Part shown: piece by piece, positions 1 to 5,132 of the stretch
How the letters are laid out: the number at the start of each line of letters is the position of its first letter
How positions within the stretch are numbered: the stretch's first letter is position 1
From: Candidatus Thorarchaeota archaeon SMTZ1-83
Lineage (GTDB): Archaea > Asgardarchaeota > Thorarchaeia > Thorarchaeales > Thorarchaeaceae
Assembly (NCBI GenBank): GCA_001563325.1
Contig: LRSK01000096.1
Coordinates: forward strand, 1-6,225
Direction of reading: 5' to 3'
Length of the DNA: 6,225 nt
Notes under the pieces: model-generated
Seen by the model: the letters and a program-made list of their open reading frames with translations, nothing else
The model's database searches: none
What the model was told of the DNA's origin: nothing
Position numbers and translations under genes: made by a program

Positions 1-503
1 TGAAGCGCCGAAATCTCATCAATCCCTAGAGTCCACAGACACTTTTTCTCCGACGAGAACGTTAGGGTCTCATCAATCCAATGCATATGAAGGGGTTTCA
101 TGGAAAATGGGAGTCTGATGGCGCGGAAGCCTCTTCTCCCCATGCTGAGGACAAGACTCTCGGAGACCCCTCTTAGGCGCGATAGCTCTCCGACAAGGTC
201 TGGAGAGAATTCAGCACCTGGATGTAATGCCGCGATTAGTCTGTCGGCACTTTCGGCTTGTTTCTGTACCCCATCGACTGCCAACACACCGTCGCTATTT
301 GACGATATGATGAAACCTTCTCCGTGCAGGATGTGATATGAGAACAAGGCCGTATGTCCATTATCGAAGGAGAACTCGTGGGTCTTTCTCATCCCTCGAT
401 GCCCTAGAACACTGGACATTCGTTCGAGCTGCTGACTCAGGCCATCAGTGCTTCCGCATGCGTAGACACCAGCCAGACCTAACATCGTGCTCGCGACTTC
501 CAT
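1..503 (-). CDS. Asparagine-synthetase-family protein, N-terminal class II glutaminase-like domain (C-terminus beyond window edge)
   Basis: The 167 visible residues match the class II glutamine amidotransferase (Ntn hydrolase) domain of asparagine synthetases. MLGLAGVY (residues 7-14) sits where the family has MCGIAGVF, LGHRG (33-37) matches the conserved LxHRG, and residues 126-167 (including MKPLHMHW and FSSEKKCLW) match the stretch around GIKPLYY and FASEIKALL. In active enzymes this domain releases ammonia from glutamine for a C-terminal ATP-dependent amide-forming domain, which here would lie beyond the left edge. The nucleophilic Cys2 is replaced by Leu8. The oxyanion-loop NGE is VDGVQ (76-80), and the Gln-binding Arg (in HxRLS) and the Asp of the SD(C/T)E motif are not found. 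The domain is therefore probably glutaminase-dead. The start is ATG at 503 or, fitting the family better, ATG at 485. There is no clear Shine-Dalgarno sequence, and a TATA-like element 20 bases upstream suggests a leaderless transcript. The reading frame is open upstream to a stop near 570 with no other start codon. I see no frameshift. The family call is solid; the substrate is unknown. Confidence 0.82.
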   Translation of the reverse strand, partial: MEVASTMLGLAGVYACGSTDGLSQQLERMSSVLGHRGMRKTHEFSFDNGHTALFSYHILHGEGFIISSNSDGVLAVDGVQKQAESADRLIAALHPGAEFSPDLVGELSRLRGVSESLVLSMGRRGFRAIRLPFSMKPLHMHWIDETLTFSSEKKCLWTLGIDEISAL

Positions 504-522
504 TGTGATACGGGTTTGCGGA

Positions 523-532
523 GCTATACTAC
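523..532 (-). promoter_or_regulatory. Possible TATA element of the asparagine-synthetase-like gene
   Basis: The minus strand reads GTAGTATAGC. It ends about 20 bases upstream of the ATG at 503, which would put the transcription start at or next to the start codon. That fits the absence of a Shine-Dalgarno sequence there. The match to the archaeal TATA consensus is weak. Confidence 0.22.
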
Positions 533-590
533 GCTCTCTGGGAAACCTGCTGCAAGGTTCAGAGTAGGATCAGCTGCATTGAGGGAGCAT

Positions 591-1016
591 CTATTCCCCA
601 ACTGCCACTTGATGAAGCACGACCTTCTGAACGCCCTCGATGCCATTCAGATGATCATCAAGCTCCTTGATCTCCATGCTCAACTGGTCCGGTGTGAAGT
701 AGCATTCATAGTAGCACTGGTCAGCTGCTTGACAAATGCCGCTTGTAAATAAGATATCATCAAGACCAGCCTTCATGAAGATGGTTGTTAACATCTCTAG
801 AAAGCTCTTGCTGAGCTTCTCAATCTCAAGTTTGAGATACATCACTTCTTTCTTGTCGATCGGATAGAGCTTCACATTCTTGTCCTTCATCACAAGGATT
901 GCGAGACCGAATGGCAGCTTTATTCCTTCAACGAACTCCTCCGGGAGTGTTATGGCATTACCTTTCTTTATCTCGAGGACTCTTGCCTTAGTCATGTCGG
1001 CTTCTTTCAAGTGCAT
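591..1016 (-). CDS. AbrB-fold DNA-binding protein with ACT-like C-terminal domain
   Basis: This is a probable transcription regulator of about 140 residues. Counting from the upstream GTG at 1019, residues 11-56 (ARVLEIKKGNAITLPEEF, then the LYPID end) have the layout of a SpoVT/AbrB swapped-hairpin domain: a first strand, a polar turn, a hydrophobic-Thr-Leu-Pro motif, and a second pair of strands. Residues 57-84 form an amphipathic helix. Residues 101-140 read as strand-helix-strand (CYYECYFT, then PDQLSMEIKEL, then GVQKVVLHQV), as in one half of an ACT or ferredoxin-like ligand-sensing domain. Three cysteines (96, 102, 106; spacing CX5CX3C) are clustered and could bind metal or sense redox, which is speculative. 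The start is ambiguous. A strong GGAGG (1024-1020) lies 9 bases before a TTG at 1010 but only 3 before the ATG at 1016 and overlaps the GTG at 1019; an ATG at 995 begins exactly at the AbrB domain. The AbrB call is good, the ACT call is tentative, and target and ligand are unknown. Confidence 0.78.
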   Translation of the reverse strand: MHLKEADMTKARVLEIKKGNAITLPEEFVEGIKLPFGLAILVMKDKNVKLYPIDKKEVMYLKLEIEKLSKSFLEMLTTIFMKAGLDDILFTSGICQAADQCYYECYFTPDQLSMEIKELDDHLNGIEGVQKVVLHQVAVGE

Positions 1017-1019
1017 CAC

Positions 1020-1024
1020 CCTCC
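1020..1024 (-). promoter_or_regulatory. Strong Shine-Dalgarno sequence of the AbrB-type gene
   Basis: The minus strand reads GGAGG immediately followed by GTGATG. Its distance to the TTG at 1010 (9 bases) is better than to the ATG at 1016 (3 bases). This makes TTG a real rival start and leaves the first few residues uncertain. Confidence 0.55.
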
Positions 1025-1055
1025 AAAAGGGTACTCCTGCAGAATGAAGTGCTCT

Positions 1056-1066
1056 GAATTTATCTC
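1056..1066 (-). promoter_or_regulatory. Possible TATA element of the AbrB-type gene
   Basis: In the 69-base gap upstream of the AbrB-type gene the minus strand reads GAGATAAATTC, the only AT-rich stretch there. Transcription starting about 26 bases downstream would give a short leader that includes the GGAGG at 1024-1020. This suggests the regulator has its own promoter in addition to any readthrough from the gene before it. Confidence 0.27.
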
Positions 1067-1085
1067 TTACGGGACATGGCAGTTT

Positions 1086-2699
1086 TCATCGTCTTTGGAA
1101 CCAAGACCTCAGCTTCGCTATGGCTGCCGGTTCAGGTCTCTCTACGACATGTAGTTTCCATTTGTCCTCCTTGATACTGTCATACTCCAAGAACGCGACC
1201 CCTCCCTGTCTGCGCAATCGTTCCATTTCCTGCAGCTTTTCAAGTAACCATGCCTTCCGTGATACAGGCATTTTCGCCGTTGCGAGGTCGAAGAGGTGCG
1301 GATGAAGATCAAATACCAGAGCTCTTTCTCTCATGTAGTCCAAGACCCCTTCCTGAAGAGCCTCGGAGATCTTCTCTCTATTGGTGAAGAAGGAGGCTGC
1401 AACTGACATATTGGGGTACTTCTCCGGCAAGTTCAATGCGAACTTGAATGAGTTTGTGAACTTGGAAAGGTGCGTGGCAGCGTCAAGAAAAAGAATCGTT
1501 TCCGGTTTCCCTTCGAACTCTTCCTGAGAGACTTCGATGTCTGTACCTATCTCCAGGTCCTGCTGTTCAATCACTTCCTGTATCAGTTGGTCAGTTACGG
1601 GGGGAAGGTCGCTTTCGCTGATTGCCGCTATGTCCTCGTAGACAAGTCCCTCGTCCTCCCACGTTTCCTCCCTCTGCTTCTTCTTGGTGTCTTTCTTCTC
1701 CCTCTCAGGTTCCCTCCTGGGGCGCCTATGAGGTGGGATGTAACCAATCTCTTCCACAAGATGTTGGAGTACCAACGGGAGGAACAGGTCGTAGAGTGTA
1801 CCTCTTGTTTCGAGGACGAGTAGGACTGGCTTATAGTCCGAAACTGCCTCAATGAGGCCGGATTTGTGATCAGGATCTAGACTGAAGAATTTCTCAAGAT
1901 TCTCTTGGGAGTAGCCCTCAACGACCCTGTTAGTCCAATCTTGGTAGACGTCCTTGACCTCTTGCTTTCTCCTGTCGCGAACTAGACTCATGAACTTCCC
2001 GAGGTACCTGACACCTCTCGAAACAGCGGTGGCAGGACTGACGAAAACAGTCATCAATCCAACTGCTTCGCCGGCATATTCGCTCCTCTCAGTGTCTCGT
2101 AGCTTCCCCATGACTTCCTCTGTCAATGATGGAGGACCCAGCTTCTCCACAAGCACCTCAATCATTCCTTCGGTTGTTTCGAATGACGCATCGCCTGCTC
2201 CTATCCTCTCTCCGACAGGGGATGCGTCTGATAGGACTTGGGCAAAGATGTTGGGTCTTTTGACAAGCCATTCTATTGGCATCTTCAAAGAAGGATACTC
2301 ATGCAACCAAGTGCGGTCAGAGTCCTTCGGACCGAAGTAGAGCTTGACTGACTCGGGAAATATATCATCAAACTCCTCCATGAATTGGTCAAACCCGGGT
2401 TGAGTGCTAAGACCCATCTCGCCCTTCTCAAGCGCATCCACCACAAATACAAGTCCCTGCTCCTTCTTCTTTGCTTCTCCTGCCATGGCGAGCATGACTT
2501 GCTTGGGCGATAGGTAAAGGCGGCTGCTTTCTGCATAAGGTGCGTCGTAGAACGACATTACTCCCAGTCTACGCCAGGGTCTCCCAGATACTTTCTCCTT
2601 CACAAGGTGAGAGAACCATTCGAAGCCTCTTTTGTATCTTGAAATGCTGTCTTCATCTATCTCCGGACTCGGCATGTAGAGCACCAAATGAAACGGCAT
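1086..2699 (-). CDS. Large cytosolic protein of unknown function with charged central linker
   Basis: I do not recognise this 537-residue protein. It has no signal peptide and no convincing transmembrane helix. The N-terminal part (1-322) mixes alpha and beta segments, with hydrophobic strands near 83-88 (LVFVVDA) and 291-296 (VLLVLE) and a helical, basic section around 228-260. A very charged Arg/Lys/Glu linker occupies 323-350, followed by an acidic helix-rich segment to about 398. The C-terminal part (399-537) starts with a strand ending in Asp (TILFLDA, 401-407) and later has ALVFDLHPH (460-468). The hydrophobic-strand-then-acid pattern recurs, but there is no Walker A loop, no MIDAS DxSxS and no other catalytic motif I can name. 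The start is the ATG at 2699; the ATG at 2703 is in another frame. It lies 57 bases after the membrane-anchored repeat protein and 69 bases before the AbrB-type gene. The reading frame and length make the gene itself certain; its role is unknown. Confidence 0.88.
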   Translation of the reverse strand: MPFHLVLYMPSPEIDEDSISRYKRGFEWFSHLVKEKVSGRPWRRLGVMSFYDAPYAESSRLYLSPKQVMLAMAGEAKKKEQGLVFVVDALEKGEMGLSTQPGFDQFMEEFDDIFPESVKLYFGPKDSDRTWLHEYPSLKMPIEWLVKRPNIFAQVLSDASPVGERIGAGDASFETTEGMIEVLVEKLGPPSLTEEVMGKLRDTERSEYAGEAVGLMTVFVSPATAVSRGVRYLGKFMSLVRDRRKQEVKDVYQDWTNRVVEGYSQENLEKFFSLDPDHKSGLIEAVSDYKPVLLVLETRGTLYDLFLPLVLQHLVEEIGYIPPHRRPRREPEREKKDTKKKQREETWEDEGLVYEDIAAISESDLPPVTDQLIQEVIEQQDLEIGTDIEVSQEEFEGKPETILFLDAATHLSKFTNSFKFALNLPEKYPNMSVAASFFTNREKISEALQEGVLDYMRERALVFDLHPHLFDLATAKMPVSRKAWLLEKLQEMERLRRQGGVAFLEYDSIKEDKWKLHVVERPEPAAIAKLRSWFQRR

Positions 2700-2713
2700 G
2701 CATACCGTTGCCT

Positions 2714-2726
2714 GGAGGTTACCTCC
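2714..2726. promoter_or_regulatory. Palindrome GGAGGTTACCTCC upstream of the unknown 537-residue gene
   Basis: Two six-base arms mirror each other around one central base. The site ends 14 bases before the ATG at 2699 and lies just downstream of a TATA-like element. It could be a repressor operator in the core promoter. If transcribed, it could fold as a five-base-pair hairpin hiding GGAGG. As a Shine-Dalgarno sequence for the ATG at 2699 it is too far away, at about 22 bases. Confidence 0.4.
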
Positions 2727-2734
2727 TCTCTCCT

Positions 2735-2743
2735 GAGATAAAC
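2735..2743 (-). promoter_or_regulatory. Possible TATA element of the unknown 537-residue gene
   Basis: The minus strand reads GGTTTATCT in an otherwise mixed 57-base gap. Transcription starting about 26 bases downstream would begin near 2712, giving a leader of about 13 bases and placing the palindrome at 2714-2726 between TATA and the start site. This is based on spacing and base composition only. Confidence 0.27.
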
Positions 2744-2756
2744 CTATTGAAGTTCA

Positions 2757-3944
2757 CTAGTCCATTCTGATGGACAAGAACCCTCCGACGGCCGCCACTG
2801 CAATGATTCCAATGATCAAGGCAACCTTCCAATCAAAGAGCGGTGGGGGTGGACTATTGGGGTCCTCTTCATTCAGCATGTCCAACTGGCCTATAAGACT
2901 CAGCGACCTGATGGCATAGAATGCATAGTAGAGTCGACCTTTTTCTATACCCGGAACGAGGCCCCAGCTGCCATCGACCGCTTGACTGTCTATAATGAAC
3001 CTGGCTGCAAGACTGTCATTCACGCTCTCTATCCCACCGAATTGGTCTAAGACCTCAAGAGCCCAGTATGTGCTGGCAACGTTCGTGTCGTTGGACTTCA
3101 GACTCTCCTCGAATCCTCCCAAGAACCCTCCGCCATCTGAGGTCTTCACCTGCCTTGCTATAACCCAGTCCGTTATACTCTGTATCTCCGAAGCAGATGG
3201 AAGTGCCTCCAAGATGCTCAAGGACATCAAGGCCGCAGCTGTTGGCGTGACCCCTGCTATGCTGGAGGTAGGACTCAGCTTGTAGGCATCACCTTCTCTG
3301 CAACTGCTTATCCATTCGATTGTGGCTGTTTCGTTCAACAACCAGTCTTCAAGGGCACCGGGGACATCACCAAGCACCGAGTCCACGGTGTGCAATGCAT
3401 AGAAGGTCGAAACTATGTCTGGAGAGTCACCTGGTTGGTTACTGAAGCCTCCCGATGTCGTCTGAGTAGTGTTGATCCAAGTGAGGACAGCTGTTTCGTT
3501 TATCGCCTTGCCACTAATTCCAGGGATGTCGTCCTGAGAACTGAGCAAATAGAAGAGATTGACGGCATTGTAGGTAGTATACTGGTCTACGACACCAAAA
3601 GCGCTTTCTCCAAACCCTCCATGTTCCTCATCCGTTACGTTGCGCTGAAGATCGATAGTGAATTCAATCATCTTGACGAAATCCTCAGGCGCCTTGAAGG
3701 GGGGCCGAAGACCAAGAATTCTCAAATCGTCCAGAATAGCGATAGCCGCAAATGTGGGCTCATTTCGTGAGAAATCCGAGGTCGGGAGATGGTAGCCGCC
3801 TTCGACTGCATCATAGTGGTCATCAATATACGCTCTCAGCGAATCTCTGCGAGTTTCGGGGTTGGCTGCTGCTGGTTGTGCGGCGACACTGAGTAGTATC
3901 AATGCTAGCACTACTGCTATTGCCGCTACTCTGCCGTATTTCAT
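2757..3944 (-). CDS. Exported, membrane-anchored protein with prenyltransferase/squalene-cyclase-like alpha-toroid repeats
   Basis: Counted from the ATG at 3944 the protein has 395 residues. It begins with a signal peptide: MKYGR, then a hydrophobic core, with probable cleavage after the Ala-rich AAQPAAA near residue 27. The mature part carries repeats typical of the prenyltransferase/squalene-oxidase alpha-alpha toroid: Gly-rich turns (HGGFGE near 108, SGGFSN near 165, GGGFLGGF near 271, DGSWG near 324), each followed by a helix such as STFYALHTV, ASTYWALEVL or YYAFYAIRSL. A Pro-rich linker (NSPPPP) leads to one transmembrane helix (about 373-392) and a tiny tail, RMD. Six N-x-S/T sequons (NVT, NET, NTT, NET, NDT, NDS) fit an extracellular glycoprotein. 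The DxxxC...H zinc ligands of protein prenyltransferases and the DxDD acid of cyclases are not seen, so it is more likely a binding scaffold than an enzyme. An ATG at 3980 would add 12 residues ahead of a normal signal peptide, so I prefer 3944, although its Shine-Dalgarno sequence is weak. Confidence 0.85.
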   Translation of the reverse strand: MKYGRVAAIAVVLALILLSVAAQPAAANPETRRDSLRAYIDDHYDAVEGGYHLPTSDFSRNEPTFAAIAILDDLRILGLRPPFKAPEDFVKMIEFTIDLQRNVTDEEHGGFGESAFGVVDQYTTYNAVNLFYLLSSQDDIPGISGKAINETAVLTWINTTQTTSGGFSNQPGDSPDIVSTFYALHTVDSVLGDVPGALEDWLLNETATIEWISSCREGDAYKLSPTSSIAGVTPTAAALMSLSILEALPSASEIQSITDWVIARQVKTSDGGGFLGGFEESLKSNDTNVASTYWALEVLDQFGGIESVNDSLAARFIIDSQAVDGSWGLVPGIEKGRLYYAFYAIRSLSLIGQLDMLNEEDPNSPPPPLFDWKVALIIGIIAVAAVGGFLSIRMD

Positions 3945-4015
3945 AGGGACATCCCGATTACACAAGGTGTCACCGAGCATTCCTGCTCTGCGCGTTCAGC
4001 CTCGGATTGAATGAC

Positions 4016-4034
4016 GGTTATTAACGTTTCCCCG
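4016..4034 (-). promoter_or_regulatory. BRE/TATA-like promoter of the toroid-repeat surface protein
   Basis: The minus strand reads GGGGAAACGTTAATAACC: a purine-rich BRE-like GGAAACG directly followed by a TATA-like TTAATAAC. Transcription about 26 bases downstream would start near 3995, giving a leader of about 50 bases to the ATG at 3944. This is the best archaeal promoter match in the window. Confidence 0.4.
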
Positions 4035-4100
4035 AATGAAGAAGCGTACTATCACAAAGGAAGTATTGCCGCAGGTTGTTGGAAGAGGAATCCATCGCGT

Positions 4101-4121
4101 TGGAAAGGAATATCGATATAT
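4101..4121 (+). promoter_or_regulatory. Possible promoter of the duplicated-domain helical protein
   Basis: GGAAAGG, a BRE-like purine stretch, is followed by AATATCGATATATGG. Transcription about 26 bases downstream of the TATA would begin near 4143 and give a leader of about 40 bases that includes the GAGG Shine-Dalgarno sequence at 4171. The string GAATATCGATA recurs upstream of the secreted protein at 4938. Confidence 0.35.
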
Positions 4122-4170
4122 GGTGGCAGACACAAGGAGCAGCTCGGTGGAGTAAATCATCACTGAGCAA

Positions 4171-4174
4171 GAGG
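4171..4174 (+). promoter_or_regulatory. Shine-Dalgarno sequence that fixes a GTG start
   Basis: GAGG lies eight bases ahead of the GTG at 4183. An in-frame stop (TAA) at 4153-4155 leaves no ATG, GTG or TTG further upstream, so GTG at 4183 is the only supported start. Confidence 0.55.
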
Positions 4175-4182
4175 CTTGTGAA

Positions 4183-4836
4183 GTGGAAAAGAAGTCTGAA
4201 GACTCAGATGAATCAGCCGACAAATCTGACGAGGTGGCCCTTGAGGATTTTGTAGGGCAAGTAGAGGATGCACTCTCAGATTCCACAATAGACAAAGCGA
4301 AAGAACCTGCAGGTTTTGCAACAGAGCAGGGAGAAAGGATTGGCGGCATGATGTCTGATGCCCTGAGCAAGCTAGACGAGATTGAGAAGTCACTCACAAG
4401 AAGCGTCCCAGTCACGGTAGAGGACTGGATTCAAGCTCTCCCATCTCATGTAAAGGAATTCTTCTTTGAGGAAGAGCTTAGACAGTTAGGAGTAGAGGAC
4501 TTGGAAGACCTCTCGAAACTTACTAGGGACCAATTGGAGGAGCTCGTTGGTTCTATGTCTACAAAGGCAGGGACAGACAGGATTGATGTTGAAGACTCTG
4601 CTACCGTGATACCTGAAGCACTTCAGCAAGTTTCAAGGCCGACAACGAAACGCGAACTAATCAAAGCACTTCCCAAGCATGTCAGAGTAGCTCTGCCCTA
4701 CAAACGACTAGAAGCTATGAGTGAAGTTGATCTTGAAGAGATGGCATTGCTCTCAGCTGAGCGATTCCAGACGCTACTCAAAATCCTCAAGAAACACCCC
4801 GACTGGAAGGAGGTCTTTCCAGATAGGTCTCGGTGA
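4183..4836 (+). CDS. Acidic helical protein with a tandemly duplicated ~47-residue domain, function unknown
   Basis: This 217-residue protein starts with GTG and is probably cytosolic: no signal peptide and no membrane helix. Residues 1-35 are acidic and Ser/Asp-rich, probably disordered, and 45-72 form a helix. Residues 76-122 and 153-199 align without a single gap and share about 13 identities, including the signature ALPxHV (85-90 and 162-167), a Leu at 99/176 and DLE at 106-108/183-185. Each copy looks like three or four short helices. The segment LGVEDLEDLSKLTRDQLEEL resembles helix-hairpin-helix or SAM-like small folds that bind nucleic acid or protein, but this is only a resemblance. 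A linker (125-150) separates the copies and a basic tail (201-217) follows. The gene stands alone, divergent from the surface protein at 3944 and 296 bases ahead of the secreted protein. I cannot assign a function; duplication of an interaction module is the safest reading. Confidence 0.82.
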   Translation: MEKKSEDSDESADKSDEVALEDFVGQVEDALSDSTIDKAKEPAGFATEQGERIGGMMSDALSKLDEIEKSLTRSVPVTVEDWIQALPSHVKEFFFEEELRQLGVEDLEDLSKLTRDQLEELVGSMSTKAGTDRIDVEDSATVIPEALQQVSRPTTKRELIKALPKHVRVALPYKRLEAMSEVDLEEMALLSAERFQTLLKILKKHPDWKEVFPDRSR

Positions 4837-4877
4837 CGCCCCAAGAGATGATTTCGTACTCTCAACACGACATGTGG

Positions 4878-4927
4878 TTGAAGAATCATACTCTATACTC
4901 AGCATTCGGGATGTCGTTATTCTTCAA
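4878..4927. repeat. Nine-base inverted repeat, TTGAAGAAT / ATTCTTCAA
   Basis: The perfect arms lie at 4878-4886 and 4919-4927 and are separated by 32 bases. The repeat begins about 40 bases after the stop of the upstream gene and ends about 10 bases before the promoter-like element at 4936. It could be a 3'-end hairpin or a regulator-binding site. The arms are AT-rich and the loop is long, so chance is not excluded. Confidence 0.3.
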
Positions 4928-4935
4928 GTCTAGAC

Positions 4936-4953
4936 AGAATATCGATAAATAAC
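4936..4953 (+). promoter_or_regulatory. Possible promoter of the secreted jelly-roll protein
   Basis: The sequence AGAATATCGATAAATAAC shares GAATATCGATA with the element at 4109-4119 and contains a TATA-like ATAAATAA. Transcription would begin near 4973, giving a leader of about 160 bases ahead of the TTG at 5133. That is long for an archaeon and leaves room for the short frame at 5002. Confidence 0.33.
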
Positions 4954-5001
4954 ATCGGACACGAGTAGCATTGCAGCCACAGAACCGAAGAGGTTTCGAT
5001 A

Positions 5002-5052
5002 GTGAAGAAGCTGTGCCGCGAGATGCCTCTGCGGAGCCCCATCGGATGGTGA
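5002..5052 (+). other. Possible 16-codon leader frame
   Basis: GAGG at 4990-4993 lies eight bases before a GTG that opens VKKLCREMPLRSPIGW and then stops. The GAGG-8-GTG spacing is the same as at the 4183 gene, and the promoter-like element at 4936 is correctly placed for it. The peptide matches nothing I know. It could be a leader, a decayed gene start or chance. Confidence 0.15.
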
Positions 5053-5120
5053 GCTCAGATCTGACCAGGACTTGAGTTTCGCTAGGATTGGAGGCGCAAC
5101 TGTGGAGAACATGCGTATAT

Positions 5121-5124
5121 GGAG
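5121..5124 (+). promoter_or_regulatory. Shine-Dalgarno sequence supporting a TTG start
   Basis: GGAG lies eight bases before the TTG at 5133. An in-frame stop at 5073-5075 bounds the frame. The other candidates are TTG at 5088, with no good Shine-Dalgarno sequence, and TTG at 5172, which would remove the basic N-region of the signal peptide. The nearby ATG at 5111 is in a different frame. Confidence 0.5.
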
Positions 5125-5132
5125 AGTCGAGT

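Larger units (their letters stand above)
4837..5132. other. Intergenic region between the duplicated-domain gene and the secreted-protein gene
   Basis: No convincing gene lies in these 296 bases. They hold an inverted repeat (4878-4927), a promoter-like element (4936-4953), a very short GTG-started reading frame with a good Shine-Dalgarno sequence (5002-5052) and the Shine-Dalgarno sequence of the secreted protein at 5121. No T-run typical of an archaeal terminator follows the stop at 4836. Confidence 0.6.

Noticed and set aside
13..79. Direct repeat TCTCATCAATCC at 13-24 and 68-79
   Set aside because: Both copies encode Ile-Asp-Glu in the asparagine-synthetase-like protein (WIDET and GIDEI), so it is a coding coincidence and not a separate element.
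100..752. Two short plus-strand frames (100-336 and 516-752) at the left end
   Set aside because: The first is antisense to the asparagine-synthetase-like gene and the second to the AbrB-type gene; neither has a Shine-Dalgarno sequence or a recognisable domain.
1470..1823. Open plus-strand frame opposite the 537-residue gene
   Set aside because: It has no start signal, its composition is low-complexity from the antisense of the charged linker, and it lies wholly inside a much longer coherent gene.
1086..2699. von Willebrand A or P-loop ATPase identity for the unknown protein
   Set aside because: The strand-plus-Asp pattern suggested it, but there is no MIDAS DxSxS and no Walker A GxxxxGK[ST] anywhere in the sequence.
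3390..3770. Open plus-strand frame opposite the toroid-repeat gene
   Set aside because: It is antisense to clear Gly-rich repeats and has no domain of its own.
2757..3944. Active protein prenyltransferase beta subunit
   Set aside because: It has a signal peptide and membrane anchor, and the zinc-ligand Asp, Cys and His arrangement is not present.
3996..4415. Ser-rich open frame on the minus strand opposite the helical protein gene
   Set aside because: Its Ser runs are the antisense of the Asp/Glu-rich start of the plus-strand gene, it overlaps the divergent promoter region, and the plus-strand protein has a Shine-Dalgarno sequence and a duplicated domain.
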